This document shows positions 23,888-33,456 of a DNA stretch of 64,000 nucleotides, one piece after another. The notes beneath the pieces were generated by a model that saw nothing but the letters and a program-made list of their open reading frames with translations, ran no database searches and was not told where the DNA came from. The stretch spans positions 124,001 to 188,000 of the forward strand of contig JACKDR010000016.1 of the NCBI GenBank assembly GCA_020633495.1. The letters are read 5' to 3'. Source of the DNA: Kofleriaceae bacterium. GTDB lineage: Bacteria > Myxococcota_A > Polyangia > Haliangiales > Haliangiaceae. Every line of letters begins with the position of its first letter. The first letter of the stretch is position 1. The position numbers were made by a program, and so were the translations under genes.

Positions 23888-26800
23888 ATGAGATCTCGAA
23901 CCACGCGCGACCGCGGCAGGTCGCTTCACGATGGACCGCCGGGCCGCCGCGCCCGGGGATGGATGCGGCGCGCGCTGCTCGCGCTGGCGGTGCCGCTGGC
24001 CGCGTGCAACGGCCAGTCCGGGATGCAGACGGCGACCGGGTCGCAGGCGATCGGTGGACCGCCGACGATGCCGGCGTCGTTCCGCATGCCGTCGCCGGCG
24101 GTGGTCGGCGGGGAGGCGACGTCGGCGTACCTGCCGGACGGCTGGCAGGTGACGCCGACCGGCGCGTTCACGTACCGGATCCCGCTCGACGTGCCGGCGG
24201 GACGCGCCGGCATGGCGCCGGCGCTGTCGCTGCAGTACTCGAGCAGCGCCGGCAACGGGTTCATGGGCGTGGGCTGGAGCCTGGGCGGGTTCTCGGAGAT
24301 CCGGCGCTGCGACAAGCGCATCGCGTCGGACGGCGTGACCGAGGGCGTCCGGTTCGCGGCGGACTACGGGGCCGACCCCGAGGAGCGCAAGGACCGGTTC
24401 TGCCTCGACGGCCAGGAGCTGTTCGCGGTGGGCGCGCTCGACCACGGCAGCGGCGGGTACGGCGAGACCGACACCGAGTACCGGACCGAGGAGGACGGCT
24501 TCGCGCAGATCTACTCGACGGGGCCGTCGTCGACGCTGGGGCCCGACGAGTTCGTGGTCCGGACCAAGGACGGCCGGATCCGGTCGTACAAGATGCGGAC
24601 CGCGACGCAGGTGCTGTCCGGCGTCGGCATCGACGAGCAGGGGGCCGCGGACGGCTACCAGAAGGAGCTCGGCGAGCGCGGCGTGGTGTGGCTGCTGTCG
24701 AAGGAGAGCGACCGGTCGGGGAACACGATCACCTACCGGTACCAGCCCCAGGCGGGTGGCCCGCTGGAGGTAGTCCCGACGGTCATCGAGTACACGTCGA
24801 ACCCGACGGCCACCGGCGATCAGAAGGCGGCGCAGCGGCTCGTGCGGTTCGAGTACGACTCGCACTACCTCGGTGGCGTCAAGCAGGAGTGGCTGCGGCC
24901 CGACGTCGAGCGCGGCTGGACCCACGGGATCGAGCAGGTGCAGACCCACCGGCTGAACGCGATCGTGATGGAGGGTCCCGACGAGACCGGCGCCATCGCC
25001 GAGCAGTGGCGGTACGTCCTGGACTACGGCTTCAGCGAGAGCTCGGGACGGTCGGTGGTGACGTCGGTGTACAAGCAGGGCGCGGACCGTGGCGTGACCT
25101 GGCGCAAGGAGTTCGAGTGGGACACCGCGGCGCCGACGTTCACGGCGACGCCGGTGGCGTCGATCGCGGTGCCGCGCGACGCCAACGTGCCCGACCACTA
25201 CGACAACGGGCAACACGAGATCTTCCCGCTGGGAGCCGACTGTCCCGACTGTCCGGACAGCACCTTGTACGGCACGGTCCTCCAGGCAGGCGACGACGCG
25301 GCGCCGCTGGCGCCGGCCGCCCTGCTGCAGGTGGCGGACTACAACGGCGACGGCGCCGACGACATCGCGTGGACCGGCGGCGAGGAGCCGACGTGGCACA
25401 CCCCGGCGCGCGGCCACCTGCGGCTGAGCAAGCGCACCGCGAATGGCGTGACGCCGCTGGCCCAGACCGACGACGACGACGACACCGTGTTCGGCGAGGT
25501 CGTCGACCTGGATGGCGATGGGCACGTCGAGGTGGTGCACGACAAGCTCGTGTCCTACGGCGTGCACGAGAAGGTCGCGGTCGAGCGGCTGGATGCGCAC
25601 GGGACGCACGTCGCACTGCCCGACCTGCCGGCGCCGGCCACGGCGTACGCGGACCTGGACGGCGACGGCCTGACCGATCTGATCACCGCCGACGGGCCGG
25701 CGCTCGTGTTCGATCCGGCGATCGAGACGCTGCGGATCTGGTACGGCCGTCCGGACGGCAAGTTCGCGCCGCCGGTCGAGACCGGGCAGCCGGTGGGCCA
25801 GGCGTTCGACGGCAAGCTCGTGGATCTCGACGGTGACGGTCGCGCGGAGTTCGTGGATCTGTTGCTCGACGACGCCGGTGGCGAGTACGTCGCCACCGGG
25901 GAAGGCGCGGATGGCAAGCTGTCGGTGAAGATCTCCACGGTCGACCAGACCGGCGAGGTCCGCTACCACAGCTTCGTCGGCGAGACCGTCGCGTACGATC
26001 GCTTGACGGGAGACTTCAACGGCGACGGCCTCACGGATGTGGTGTTGCTGTCGGCGTACTGGGACGCCAAGAAGCCGGGGCCTGGTGGCACGCTGGGTGA
26101 CTGGGCGATGCCGGATCTCCTGCTCTGGAACACCGGCAACGGCCTGGAGATCGGCTCGACGAACCTGTGGGTCCCCCGCGACCGGTTCCGGGACGTCAGG
26201 GTCGGGGACATCAACGGCGACGGGCGCGCGGACCTGGTGTCGTTCTGGAACGACGGCCTGCACCTGTCCGAGCTGACGCACTCGGTGGGGCCGACGAAGC
26301 CCGAGTGCTACTGCCTCGCCCCGGACGCCGGGCACCACACCAAGGTCGTGCCCGAGGCGAGCGGCGAGTGCTTTCCCCGCGACGCCGACATGCCCACGTT
26401 CTTGAAGCAGCGCATGCCGATCAACTACTGGAATCTCCTCCTGGATCCCAACATTCCGAAGCAGCTGCGCCAGTTCTATGCGACCCAGTATCTCAAGAGC
26501 GAGAGGTACGTCGGTTGTGGGCCCAACGATGGCTACACCGACGGGTGGGCCGGGGTCTACTTCGACGATGGCGCGCAGGACCACGTCACGGTGCTGCGGT
26601 CAGAGGGCGACGGGACCTTCCTGTCGCAGACGCTGGATGTCCCGCACCAGTACACCGGGGTGCTCGGCGGCCACGCGCTGAGCCAGCTCGGTGACTTCAA
26701 TGGCGACGGTCGGCTCGACTTCGTGATCGCACACGGGCAGCCGTCGACGGGCAAGCCCTACTACGCGATCTTCGGCGACTTCAACTTCGCGCCGGATCCG

Positions 26801-29800
26801 ACCTACCAGGCCCCGACGGACCACTACGAGCTGACGCTGTACCAGCAGACCTCCACGAGGACGCCGGACCGGATGGTGAGGGTGGTGGACGCGTCGACCC
26901 AGGGCAAGTGGCCCCGGGTGGAGGTGACGTACGACAGCGACTGGCGCGCCGAGGGGCGGACGGGCTCGAGCAGCCACGCGCCCTGCACGTACCCGCTGGT
27001 GTGCCTGGAGCGGGGCTTCCCGGTGGTGCGCGAGGTGCGCTCGTACGCGCACACGGTCGACGGCGCGGTGACGCCGCGGCTGACCCGGTACTCGTACGAG
27101 GATCCGGTGGCGGATCAGCTGGGGCGCGGGTTCCTGGGGTTCGGGACGTTCCGGATCTGGGACCCGCAGCGACCGGCCGAGGTGATGCTGACGTACGACC
27201 ACCGTGGCGCGGCCGTCGACGGCGCGCTGCGGCGTTATCCGCGGGCGTTCCGGCCGTCGCAGATCACGAGCGTGGTGCCGATCCTGGACCAGGACGAGGT
27301 CGGGCAGGCGGTCGCGACCGCCCGCGCGCGGGTCAGGCAGGTGAGGTTCACCTACGCGACGCGCGAGCTGGCCGGCGGGACCTACTGGATGGTTCCGGTG
27401 ACCGAGACGGCGATCGAGTTCGAGGACGACGTGACGATCGCCTGGGACGGGATCCACGCGGGGGCCGGCGTGCTGAACCACATCACGGGGCTCGACGTGC
27501 CGGCGAAGCCCGAGGTGGCGGCGACCACGGTGCGGTCGTTCGACGACCACGGCAACCTGATGCACAGCACGACGACGACGGCGTCGGGGACGACCACCGA
27601 CGCGGTGCTGAGCTACGACGGCGAGGACGAGGAGGCGTGGCTGATCGGCCGGCCGACCAGCGTCGCGGTGAGCGAGACCGTGGCCAGCGGTGCGACGACG
27701 ACGCGGACGACCGCGTACGGCTACGACAAGCTGGGCCGGCTGGAGACCATCGACACCGAACCGAAGAGCGCAGATCCATCGCTGCAGCGTCAGGACACGC
27801 TGGCGTATGACGACGTGGGCAACGTCGTGACGGTCACGAGCACGGCGCCGGGCGCCAAGACCCGGCAGACCCACGTCGAGTGGGCGCCGGCGGTGGCGGG
27901 CTGGCCCGACGAGGAGGTGTACCCGAGCCAGGTGTGGGCCGATCACGCCGAGGACGCGTACCGGCCGTCGAGCTGGATGGCGATCCATCCGAGCCTGGGC
28001 GTGCCGCTGGCGATGGTGGACGTCAACGGGGCGCGGGCGACGATGCAGTACGACGACCTGGGGCGCATGGTGGCAGAGCAGGTCGACGGCGAGCCCGCGG
28101 CGACGTACGGCTACGCGCCGCGCGCGGACGCGGCCGGGGGTAGCAACGGCGAGGTCGTCACGGTCCATGTCGGCGGCCAGACCGCGACGGTGGCGGTCGA
28201 CGCGCTGGGCCAGACGCTGTCGCAGACGGTGCTCGGGTTCGACGGCGGCGAGATCCGGGTCGACGTGGTGCGTGATCTGCTGGGGCGCGTGGTGCAGGTG
28301 CGCAAGCCGCTCGAGGGCGGCGTGGTGCGCACGACGGGCTACCGCTTCGACAGCCTGGACCGGCTGGTGGCGACGGTGCTGCCCGACCAGAGCGAGGCGC
28401 TGACGAGCTACCCGACGATGTTCACGACGGTGGCCACCGACCCGAGCGGCAACCTGCGCCGGGTGGTGACGGACGCCGACGGTCAGGTGATCCGGACGAC
28501 CACCGGTCCCGGGAAGATCGGCGTGAGCACGACCTATGCGTACGGACCGTTCGGGGTGCTCACCGACGTGACCGACCCCGAGGGCGCGGTCACGCACTTC
28601 GACCACGACGTCCTGGGGCGCGGCGTCGCGCTGGCTCGACCCGACGAGGGCACGGTGACCAGCACCTACGACGGCCTCGGCCAGCTCGTGACCGAGGACC
28701 ATGCGGGCCAGGTGCGCAGCTTCGAGTACGACGACCTGGGCCGGCTGCTGAGCATCAGCGATCTCGACGGCGAGACCCGCTACGTGTGGGACGAGAGCGC
28801 GGGCGGCATCGGCGCGCTGGCAAGCGCGACCAGCCCCGATGGCTACGTGACGCGTCGCCGCTACGACGCAATCGGGCGCCCGGTCGGCGAGGACTTGATC
28901 GATCCCGAGGGTGGGGTCTACGCGACGGACCTGACCTACGACGCGCAGGGGCGAGCTGACTGGATGGGCTACCCGGCGGTCGCCGGCAAGCGGCTCTGGG
29001 TCGAGTACCAGTACAACGCCTGGGACTACATGTCCGGCATCGTCGACGTGTCAGCGGGGTGGACGCCGCTGTGGCGGGTCGACCACCGCAACCGCGACCT
29101 GGCGCTGGTGGACGGCACCCTGGGGCCGGACGTGGCGTCGCTGCACCGGGAGTACGACGCGCTGATGGGGAGGGTGACCGACCTGACGGCGACCAAGTCT
29201 GCGGCGTCGACCCCGAGCTCCTGGCTGACGTACAGCTACCTGGCGAACGGCCTGGTTGATCAGCGGACCGACAAGGTGGTCGGGCGCGTCGAGGACTTCG
29301 AGTACGACGGCCTGCTGCGCCTGACCCGGGCGACGCTGACCAGCCCGGGCGGCATCCGCGACTGGCAGTACGGCTACACGCCGTCGGGCAACCTGACGAC
29401 GGTGGCGGAGAACGGCGCGCTGGCGGAGGTCAACACGTACAGCCCGAAGCGGCCGCACGCAGTGGCGAGCCACTGGGACCTGCTGGACGGCACCCAAGCG
29501 TACAGCTACGACGCCCAGGGCCGGCAGGTCGCGGGCGGACCGCGGTCGCAGGTCAAGTACACCGCGTTCGACCTGCCGCGTAGCGTCGAGCACGGCGGCG
29601 CGACCACGACGTTCGCGTACGACGCGTTCGGCACCCGGGTGCGCAAGGCGACCGAGGACGGCGAGACGATCTACGTGGGAGGGGTGTACGAGAAGCGGAC
29701 GACGTCGGCGGGGACCACGCACGTGTTCCACGTCGACGGCACCGACGGCCCGGTCGCGGAGATCACCTGGGACGACGCCGGCAAACCGGTGAGCCGGCGC

Positions 29801-31096
29801 TACGTGGTGACCGACGCGCTGGGGACCACGGCGACGACGCTGGACGAGGCGGGCGACGTCGACGAGCGGTTCTTCTACGAGCCGTTCGGGGCCCGGACCG
29901 ACGTCGACGGCGCGCCGTTCGGGACCAAGTCGGCGGTGACGCTGGGCTTCACCGGGCAGGAGCACGACGACGAGCTCGGGCTGATCAACTACGGGGGCCG
30001 GATGTACGACCCGCGGCTCAAGCGGTTCCTCACCGCGGACCCGATCGTGACGGCGCCAGGCTTCGGCCAGAGCTGGAACCCGTACAGCTACGTCGTCAAC
30101 AACCCGATCAACCTCCGCGATCCCAGCGGCTACACGTGGTGCGAGACGTGCCCGCCGGAGCACGACGGGGGCGGCGGCGACGGCGGCGGCGACGGCGGCG
30201 GCGACCCCTATGCCGGTGGGCAAGACCCGAACTGGTACGACCCCGGCTGGTTCACCGATGCCGGTCAGCTGACCGACGGCGGGGGCAGCTCGCCGACGTG
30301 CGACCACTGCGACCCACCCGGAAGCGATGCCCCGCCGGGCACGCTCTTCCCGCCGGGGCAGGGCCCGGACGGCAGCAAGCCGGGGACGAGCGGTGGCAGC
30401 GTCGGCGGCAGCAACGGGAATGGCTACGCGCCGCCGGTCAACTGGCACGGCTTCAACGGATCCAAGGACGGTTCCAGTGTGGACCGTGGAGGTGGACTCG
30501 AGCGGCTGTGTCGAGACGGGAAGTGCTCCGACTCGGGCTGGACCGCCGGGGCCATGAACGGCAACTTCCTCGCGCAGAGCGCGCAGGCGGCACCAGGAGT
30601 GGACCCGGGCATGTGGCCGAAGGCGCCCAGTCGGCCGTGTGCGAGCAAGGCCGACTCCGGTTGCGTCTGGGATGACGAGACCGACAAGAAGCTCGCCAAG
30701 TGGCAGCACCGCGCGGAGGCCGTGGCCACGGTTGCGGCCGTGGTCGCGGTGGGCGCGTATGCGCTCCCGGTCGCCGTCGTGGTTCTGCGGCGGCTGGTTC
30801 AGACGGGTAGAGGCTCCGACGTTGCGAAGCAAGTGGAGACCGCGGCGAAGGTTCCCAAGGCGCTGCGGAGACTGGAGCGCCTGAAGGACCTGATCCGTCA
30901 GCGTGAGAAGCTGCAAATCAGCCCCGGCTCAGTCGTTGAAGATGCCGCGAGAGCCAAGGGGTTCGCAGACGCGCAGTCGTGGCGTGAGGCGATGGTCGGT
31001 CTCGACGTCCAGATCAACGCCCTCGCGAAGAAGCAGGTGACAATGGTCAACGGGTCGACCATTCACGGCCAGCAGTCGTGGGTGGACGTCAAGTAG
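23888..31096 (+). CDS. Giant RHS-repeat lipoprotein with SpvB/FG-GAP-like N-terminus
   Basis: The protein is 2402 residues. A GGGAGGA ribosome site precedes ATG 23888 by 7 bases. An Arg-rich leader and hydrophobic core end in PLAAC (Cys40), so it should be lipidated. Residues about 45-290 are SpvB-like (FTYRIPLDVPAGRAGMAPAL). Seven FG-GAP/VCBS-type loops such as DYNGDGADD and DINGDGRAD lie between about 479 and 940, followed by a TcdB-middle-like region and many YD/RHS repeats (about 1270-2000). The RHS core boundary ends with NPINLRDPSGY near 2082. The remaining 320 residues are the variable C-terminal tip: Gly-rich and Cys-containing, a hydrophobic segment (about 2276-2300) and a charged helical end. 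The tip should be a toxin or effector by analogy; its fold is unrecognised. Confidence 0.9.
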   Translation: MRSRTTRDRGRSLHDGPPGRRARGWMRRALLALAVPLAACNGQSGMQTATGSQAIGGPPTMPASFRMPSPAVVGGEATSAYLPDGWQVTPTGAFTYRIPLDVPAGRAGMAPALSLQYSSSAGNGFMGVGWSLGGFSEIRRCDKRIASDGVTEGVRFAADYGADPEERKDRFCLDGQELFAVGALDHGSGGYGETDTEYRTEEDGFAQIYSTGPSSTLGPDEFVVRTKDGRIRSYKMRTATQVLSGVGIDEQGAADGYQKELGERGVVWLLSKESDRSGNTITYRYQPQAGGPLEVVPTVIEYTSNPTATGDQKAAQRLVRFEYDSHYLGGVKQEWLRPDVERGWTHGIEQVQTHRLNAIVMEGPDETGAIAEQWRYVLDYGFSESSGRSVVTSVYKQGADRGVTWRKEFEWDTAAPTFTATPVASIAVPRDANVPDHYDNGQHEIFPLGADCPDCPDSTLYGTVLQAGDDAAPLAPAALLQVADYNGDGADDIAWTGGEEPTWHTPARGHLRLSKRTANGVTPLAQTDDDDDTVFGEVVDLDGDGHVEVVHDKLVSYGVHEKVAVERLDAHGTHVALPDLPAPATAYADLDGDGLTDLITADGPALVFDPAIETLRIWYGRPDGKFAPPVETGQPVGQAFDGKLVDLDGDGRAEFVDLLLDDAGGEYVATGEGADGKLSVKISTVDQTGEVRYHSFVGETVAYDRLTGDFNGDGLTDVVLLSAYWDAKKPGPGGTLGDWAMPDLLLWNTGNGLEIGSTNLWVPRDRFRDVRVGDINGDGRADLVSFWNDGLHLSELTHSVGPTKPECYCLAPDAGHHTKVVPEASGECFPRDADMPTFLKQRMPINYWNLLLDPNIPKQLRQFYATQYLKSERYVGCGPNDGYTDGWAGVYFDDGAQDHVTVLRSEGDGTFLSQTLDVPHQYTGVLGGHALSQLGDFNGDGRLDFVIAHGQPSTGKPYYAIFGDFNFAPDPTYQAPTDHYELTLYQQTSTRTPDRMVRVVDASTQGKWPRVEVTYDSDWRAEGRTGSSSHAPCTYPLVCLERGFPVVREVRSYAHTVDGAVTPRLTRYSYEDPVADQLGRGFLGFGTFRIWDPQRPAEVMLTYDHRGAAVDGALRRYPRAFRPSQITSVVPILDQDEVGQAVATARARVRQVRFTYATRELAGGTYWMVPVTETAIEFEDDVTIAWDGIHAGAGVLNHITGLDVPAKPEVAATTVRSFDDHGNLMHSTTTTASGTTTDAVLSYDGEDEEAWLIGRPTSVAVSETVASGATTTRTTAYGYDKLGRLETIDTEPKSADPSLQRQDTLAYDDVGNVVTVTSTAPGAKTRQTHVEWAPAVAGWPDEEVYPSQVWADHAEDAYRPSSWMAIHPSLGVPLAMVDVNGARATMQYDDLGRMVAEQVDGEPAATYGYAPRADAAGGSNGEVVTVHVGGQTATVAVDALGQTLSQTVLGFDGGEIRVDVVRDLLGRVVQVRKPLEGGVVRTTGYRFDSLDRLVATVLPDQSEALTSYPTMFTTVATDPSGNLRRVVTDADGQVIRTTTGPGKIGVSTTYAYGPFGVLTDVTDPEGAVTHFDHDVLGRGVALARPDEGTVTSTYDGLGQLVTEDHAGQVRSFEYDDLGRLLSISDLDGETRYVWDESAGGIGALASATSPDGYVTRRRYDAIGRPVGEDLIDPEGGVYATDLTYDAQGRADWMGYPAVAGKRLWVEYQYNAWDYMSGIVDVSAGWTPLWRVDHRNRDLALVDGTLGPDVASLHREYDALMGRVTDLTATKSAASTPSSWLTYSYLANGLVDQRTDKVVGRVEDFEYDGLLRLTRATLTSPGGIRDWQYGYTPSGNLTTVAENGALAEVNTYSPKRPHAVASHWDLLDGTQAYSYDAQGRQVAGGPRSQVKYTAFDLPRSVEHGGATTTFAYDAFGTRVRKATEDGETIYVGGVYEKRTTSAGTTHVFHVDGTDGPVAEITWDDAGKPVSRRYVVTDALGTTATTLDEAGDVDERFFYEPFGARTDVDGAPFGTKSAVTLGFTGQEHDDELGLINYGGRMYDPRLKRFLTADPIVTAPGFGQSWNPYSYVVNNPINLRDPSGYTWCETCPPEHDGGGGDGGGDGGGDPYAGGQDPNWYDPGWFTDAGQLTDGGGSSPTCDHCDPPGSDAPPGTLFPPGQGPDGSKPGTSGGSVGGSNGNGYAPPVNWHGFNGSKDGSSVDRGGGLERLCRDGKCSDSGWTAGAMNGNFLAQSAQAAPGVDPGMWPKAPSRPCASKADSGCVWDDETDKKLAKWQHRAEAVATVAAVVAVGAYALPVAVVVLRRLVQTGRGSDVAKQVETAAKVPKALRRLERLKDLIRQREKLQISPGSVVEDAARAKGFADAQSWREAMVGLDVQINALAKKQVTMVNGSTIHGQQSWVDVK

Positions 31097-31425
31097 CGCA
31101 GCGAGCAGGGTGCGATCGAGCTGCTCACTGGGACCGGCCGACAAGAGCAGTGGGACACCCTGCAGGCGGCGGCCGGCCCCGTGGTCGTTCACATCGCGCG
31201 AGCTCCGAGCGATGGCGCGCGCGATGCCGCGAGGGCCGCTGCTCGAAGTCTGCGGGCACGCAGCAGAGTCTGACTCGGCCGGCCGGCGCCGGCGAGACGG
31301 GACCGGCCTTGTCACGTCATCGGCGCGATCGGAACCCCCGTCGCGGTTGTGGCCTCGGCGGCTGCGGGCTATCGGTCGACTCGCGCCCCCGCTGAACGGG
31401 AGCGTCGATGCGGAGGAGAGCGACG
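31097..31425 (+). other. Gap after the RHS gene; coding-like in-frame remnant in its first half
   Basis: No start-to-stop gene is supported here. Reading on in the RHS frame past its TAG gives 58 sense codons (SEQGAIELLTGTGRQEQW, then AAAGPVVVHIARAPSDG) to a TGA at 31271-31273, with mostly G or C in third positions. That looks like the lost end of an earlier RHS tip rather than random DNA. The second half (31274-31425) shows nothing except the GGAGGAG ribosome site of the next small gene at about 31412-31418. Confidence 0.4.
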
Positions 31426-31569
31426 ATGCACAGGTTCACGAGCTCCAGCGACGAGGCGTGTGCGCGGGTGCTCGGCGACGTCGGCGTCGATCCGCGGGGC
31501 TCACCCATCGCGGGCAAGCGCAGGGTCCACGAGTTCGCCGGCAGCGACGCCGCGGCGGGAGGGCCGTGA
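31426..31569 (+). CDS. Small ORF (47 aa) between RHS and lipoprotein genes
   Basis: An ATG at 31426 follows a strong ribosome site (GGAGGAG, spacing about 7) and encodes 47 residues starting MHRFTSSSDEACARVLGD and ending SDAAAGGP. Its TGA overlaps the GTG of the next gene (GTGA), a translational-coupling layout that supports real expression. There is no signal peptide or recognisable family. Placed directly after an RHS tip, it may be part of an immunity unit or a leader for the lipoprotein. The call rests on ribosome site and overlap, not on homology. Confidence 0.5.
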   Translation: MHRFTSSSDEACARVLGDVGVDPRGSPIAGKRRVHEFAGSDAAAGGP

Positions 31570-32096
31570 GCGTGTCGCGCGCGCACGTTCCCGGCATCGC
31601 GCTCGCGGCCGCGCTGGTGCTCGTCGCGGCGACCCTGGCCGCGGGGTGCGAGAAGGCGGGCTCGGCGATGAAGTCGAACCTGACGTGCGGTTCCCCGGCG
31701 GCGGAGATCGTCGAGCGAAACCTCGGCGAGATCAGGTCGCTGGTGCCCAAGCGGAGCGAGCCGCCGGGGGACCCGCACGCCGACGCGATCCTCTCGCTGG
31801 GGGCCGCCGCGATTCCCTGCCTGATCGCGAAGATCGACGACGCGACGGCTAGCCCGGTCTTCCATGGCTGCCCCTTCGCCATCGGAGACGTGGCCGCCGA
31901 TCTCCTGGACAGGACGTGCCGGCTCGCGAGCTGGCCGTTTCCCGATGGCTCCCACGAGCTGACTCCGGGACCCGACGGTTGCTGGGCGTACGTGGACCTC
32001 GTGAGGTCTCCCGGAGGCCGGCACGCTGTGCGGACGAGCTGGGAGTCGTATTACGCGGCCGGTGGCTGCACGCTGGCGCGCTCCGCCCGGAGGTAG
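31566..32096 (+). CDS. Small lipoprotein, candidate immunity protein
   Basis: The protein is 176 residues from a GTG at 31566 overlapping the small ORF's stop. The lipoprotein signal is clear (LVLVAATLAAGC, Cys28). The mature part has HADAILSLGAAAIPCLIAKI, a DDATASPV turn and PFAIGDVAADLLDR, then a Cys-rich end (ELTPGPDGCWAY, AAGGCTLARS). The pattern 'G-x-x-A-I-P-x-L-I-x-K-I ... x-x-x-G-D-V-A-x-x-L-L' recalls small proteins often found next to polymorphic toxins, but I cannot name the family. Location after the RHS tip suggests periplasmic immunity. This is inference from position and topology. Confidence 0.6.
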   Translation: MSVSRAHVPGIALAAALVLVAATLAAGCEKAGSAMKSNLTCGSPAAEIVERNLGEIRSLVPKRSEPPGDPHADAILSLGAAAIPCLIAKIDDATASPVFHGCPFAIGDVAADLLDRTCRLASWPFPDGSHELTPGPDGCWAYVDLVRSPGGRHAVRTSWESYYAAGGCTLARSARR

Positions 32097-32210
32097 CTCG
32101 CCTGGGGCGAGGTTTCGAATCGCGGCTGGCGTCGCCGGACGCCCGCGGCGGGCCGGCATGCGGCCGGGCGGCGCGTCGCGCCCTGAAGACGTCGCGACCG
32201 GAGCGACAGG

Positions 32211-32888
32211 ATGACGAGCATGACGATCTGGTCACCGTGGCCCGAGGTCCCTGACCTCCTCGCCGATCTCGAGGTCCCTGGCGCGCGCTGGTTCCAGCCG
32301 GCGCGCGCCGACATCCCGCGCCTGCTCGAGCTGGTGCGGACCTACCCCGACATCGCGGTCGGCGCCGAGAGCGTGCATGGCCAGCGCGGGTTCTGGGACT
32401 ACCAGGTGCAGCTGCGCGACCTCGACGGTCCGCGGTGGATCTTCCCCGTCGCTCTCGAGCGCGGCAGTCGCGTGGTCGCGCTGCTCACCGTCGAGCTGCG
32501 GCCGCAGCAGCGGCTGCTCGAGGGCCGCCTCGCCCTGGTCGCGCCCGACGAGCGCGCCCGCGGGATCGGCGCGATGCTCGCCGGTCCGATCCCCGAGCGC
32601 ATCGGTCGCGCGGTCGGGGCCGAGCTCCTGCTCAGCTACGCGACGCTCGCGCACCGCCATAGCCAGGCGCTGCTGGTCCAGCACGGCTACCGGCTGGCCG
32701 GGGTCATCCCGGGCTACGATCTCGACCGGCTCGCCGACGGCACGGTCCGGCGGGTCTGGGAGGCGCTCTACGTCAAGCTGCTGGTCGGCGCCGCCGCGGT
32801 CCACCAGCCCGCGCTGGAGGATCTGCTGCCGGCGACCCGCGCGGTAGCCGCGGCGCTCGGCCTGCTGGGGCGCGGGCCGGCCGTGTAG
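32211..32888 (+). CDS. GNAT-family N-acetyltransferase
   Basis: The protein is 225 residues. The central region shows the GNAT fold: strand VALLTVELRPQQ, then the acetyl-CoA loop LVAPDERARGIGAMLAGPI (an R-x-x-G-x-G/A-type pyrophosphate loop), then LLLSYATLAHRHSQALLVQHGYRLAGVIPGYD, which matches motif B where a C-terminal helix ends in GFxxxG. The N-terminal 80 residues are less typical (VRTYPDIAVGAESVHGQRGFWDYQV). ATG 32211 is preceded by GGAG; the ATG three codons later is an alternative. No partner gene points to the substrate. Confidence 0.8.
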   Translation: MTSMTIWSPWPEVPDLLADLEVPGARWFQPARADIPRLLELVRTYPDIAVGAESVHGQRGFWDYQVQLRDLDGPRWIFPVALERGSRVVALLTVELRPQQRLLEGRLALVAPDERARGIGAMLAGPIPERIGRAVGAELLLSYATLAHRHSQALLVQHGYRLAGVIPGYDLDRLADGTVRRVWEALYVKLLVGAAAVHQPALEDLLPATRAVAAALGLLGRGPAV

Positions 32889-32904
32889 CCGCCGACGCCG
32901 CTCC

Positions 32905-33369
32905 TCACCGCCGCGTCGCAGCCGCCGTCCCCGCGAGGACGGCGCCACCCGGGCGGACACGCGTGCCGCGGGTGCGGAGCTGGCGGGGCCGCAGGCGCTC
33001 GCCCCCGCAGCCGCCAGCGCCGACCGGTGGGGCGGTCAGCGCCGACGGCTGGCGGGCATCCGGTGGCGCGAGATCGCGCGCGCGACCGAGCTCGACCTCG
33101 AGCTCCAGCTCCAGCTCGGCGAGGGCGCGTCGCAGCAGCGACGCGACGCGAGCGGACAGCTGCTGCGCGCGCTCGAGCACGGTGGCTCGGGGCATGGTCG
33201 AGCTGCCGGGCCCGTCCTCGATGGTGTCGGCGATGTCGTGGAGGATCGCGACCAGGCGCTGGTGGTCGTCGCCCCCGTCGTCCCCGCCGTCGAGGATCGC
33301 GAGCGCCGCGGCCTGGGCGCGCAGCGTCGCCACCAGATCTCGCTCCGGAACCCTGTCTGGAAGCGTCAT
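32905..33369 (-). CDS. Hypothetical protein with coiled-coil segment
   Basis: The predicted product is 154 residues. The first 90 look like a real helical protein (LVATLRAQAAALAIL, an acidic GGDDGGDD turn, RLVAILHDIADTIEDG, VLERAQQLSARVASLLRRALAELELELEVEL with heptad-like spacing). The C-terminal 60 residues are Arg/Gly-rich and may be an over-run. The gene is divergent from the cyclase gene starting at 33457 and may control or partner it, but I see no DNA-binding motif. Confidence is limited by the length and the low-complexity tail. Confidence 0.45.
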   Translation of the reverse strand: MTLPDRVPERDLVATLRAQAAALAILDGGDDGGDDHQRLVAILHDIADTIEDGPGSSTMPRATVLERAQQLSARVASLLRRALAELELELEVELGRARDLAPPDARQPSALTAPPVGAGGCGGERLRPRQLRTRGTRVRPGGAVLAGTAAATRR

Positions 33370-33456
33370 GCTCGGACAGAGGTGCCATGCCCGCGATCGT
33401 TACCGCCGGGCGCGTGTCCGGCGCTGGCGGTGCAGAGGCGCCCGGCGGTACAGTCG

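Noticed and set aside
23450..26584. Minus-strand frame of 1044 codons opposite the ADYC and RHS genes
   Set aside because: It is antisense to the RHS N-terminus, which has clear FG-GAP and SpvB-like motifs. The antisense product is a V/R/H-rich shadow.
31317..32159. Minus-strand frame of 280 codons opposite the candidate immunity lipoprotein
   Set aside because: The plus strand has a ribosome site, a GTGA overlap and a clear lipoprotein signal; the minus frame is Arg-rich without motifs.
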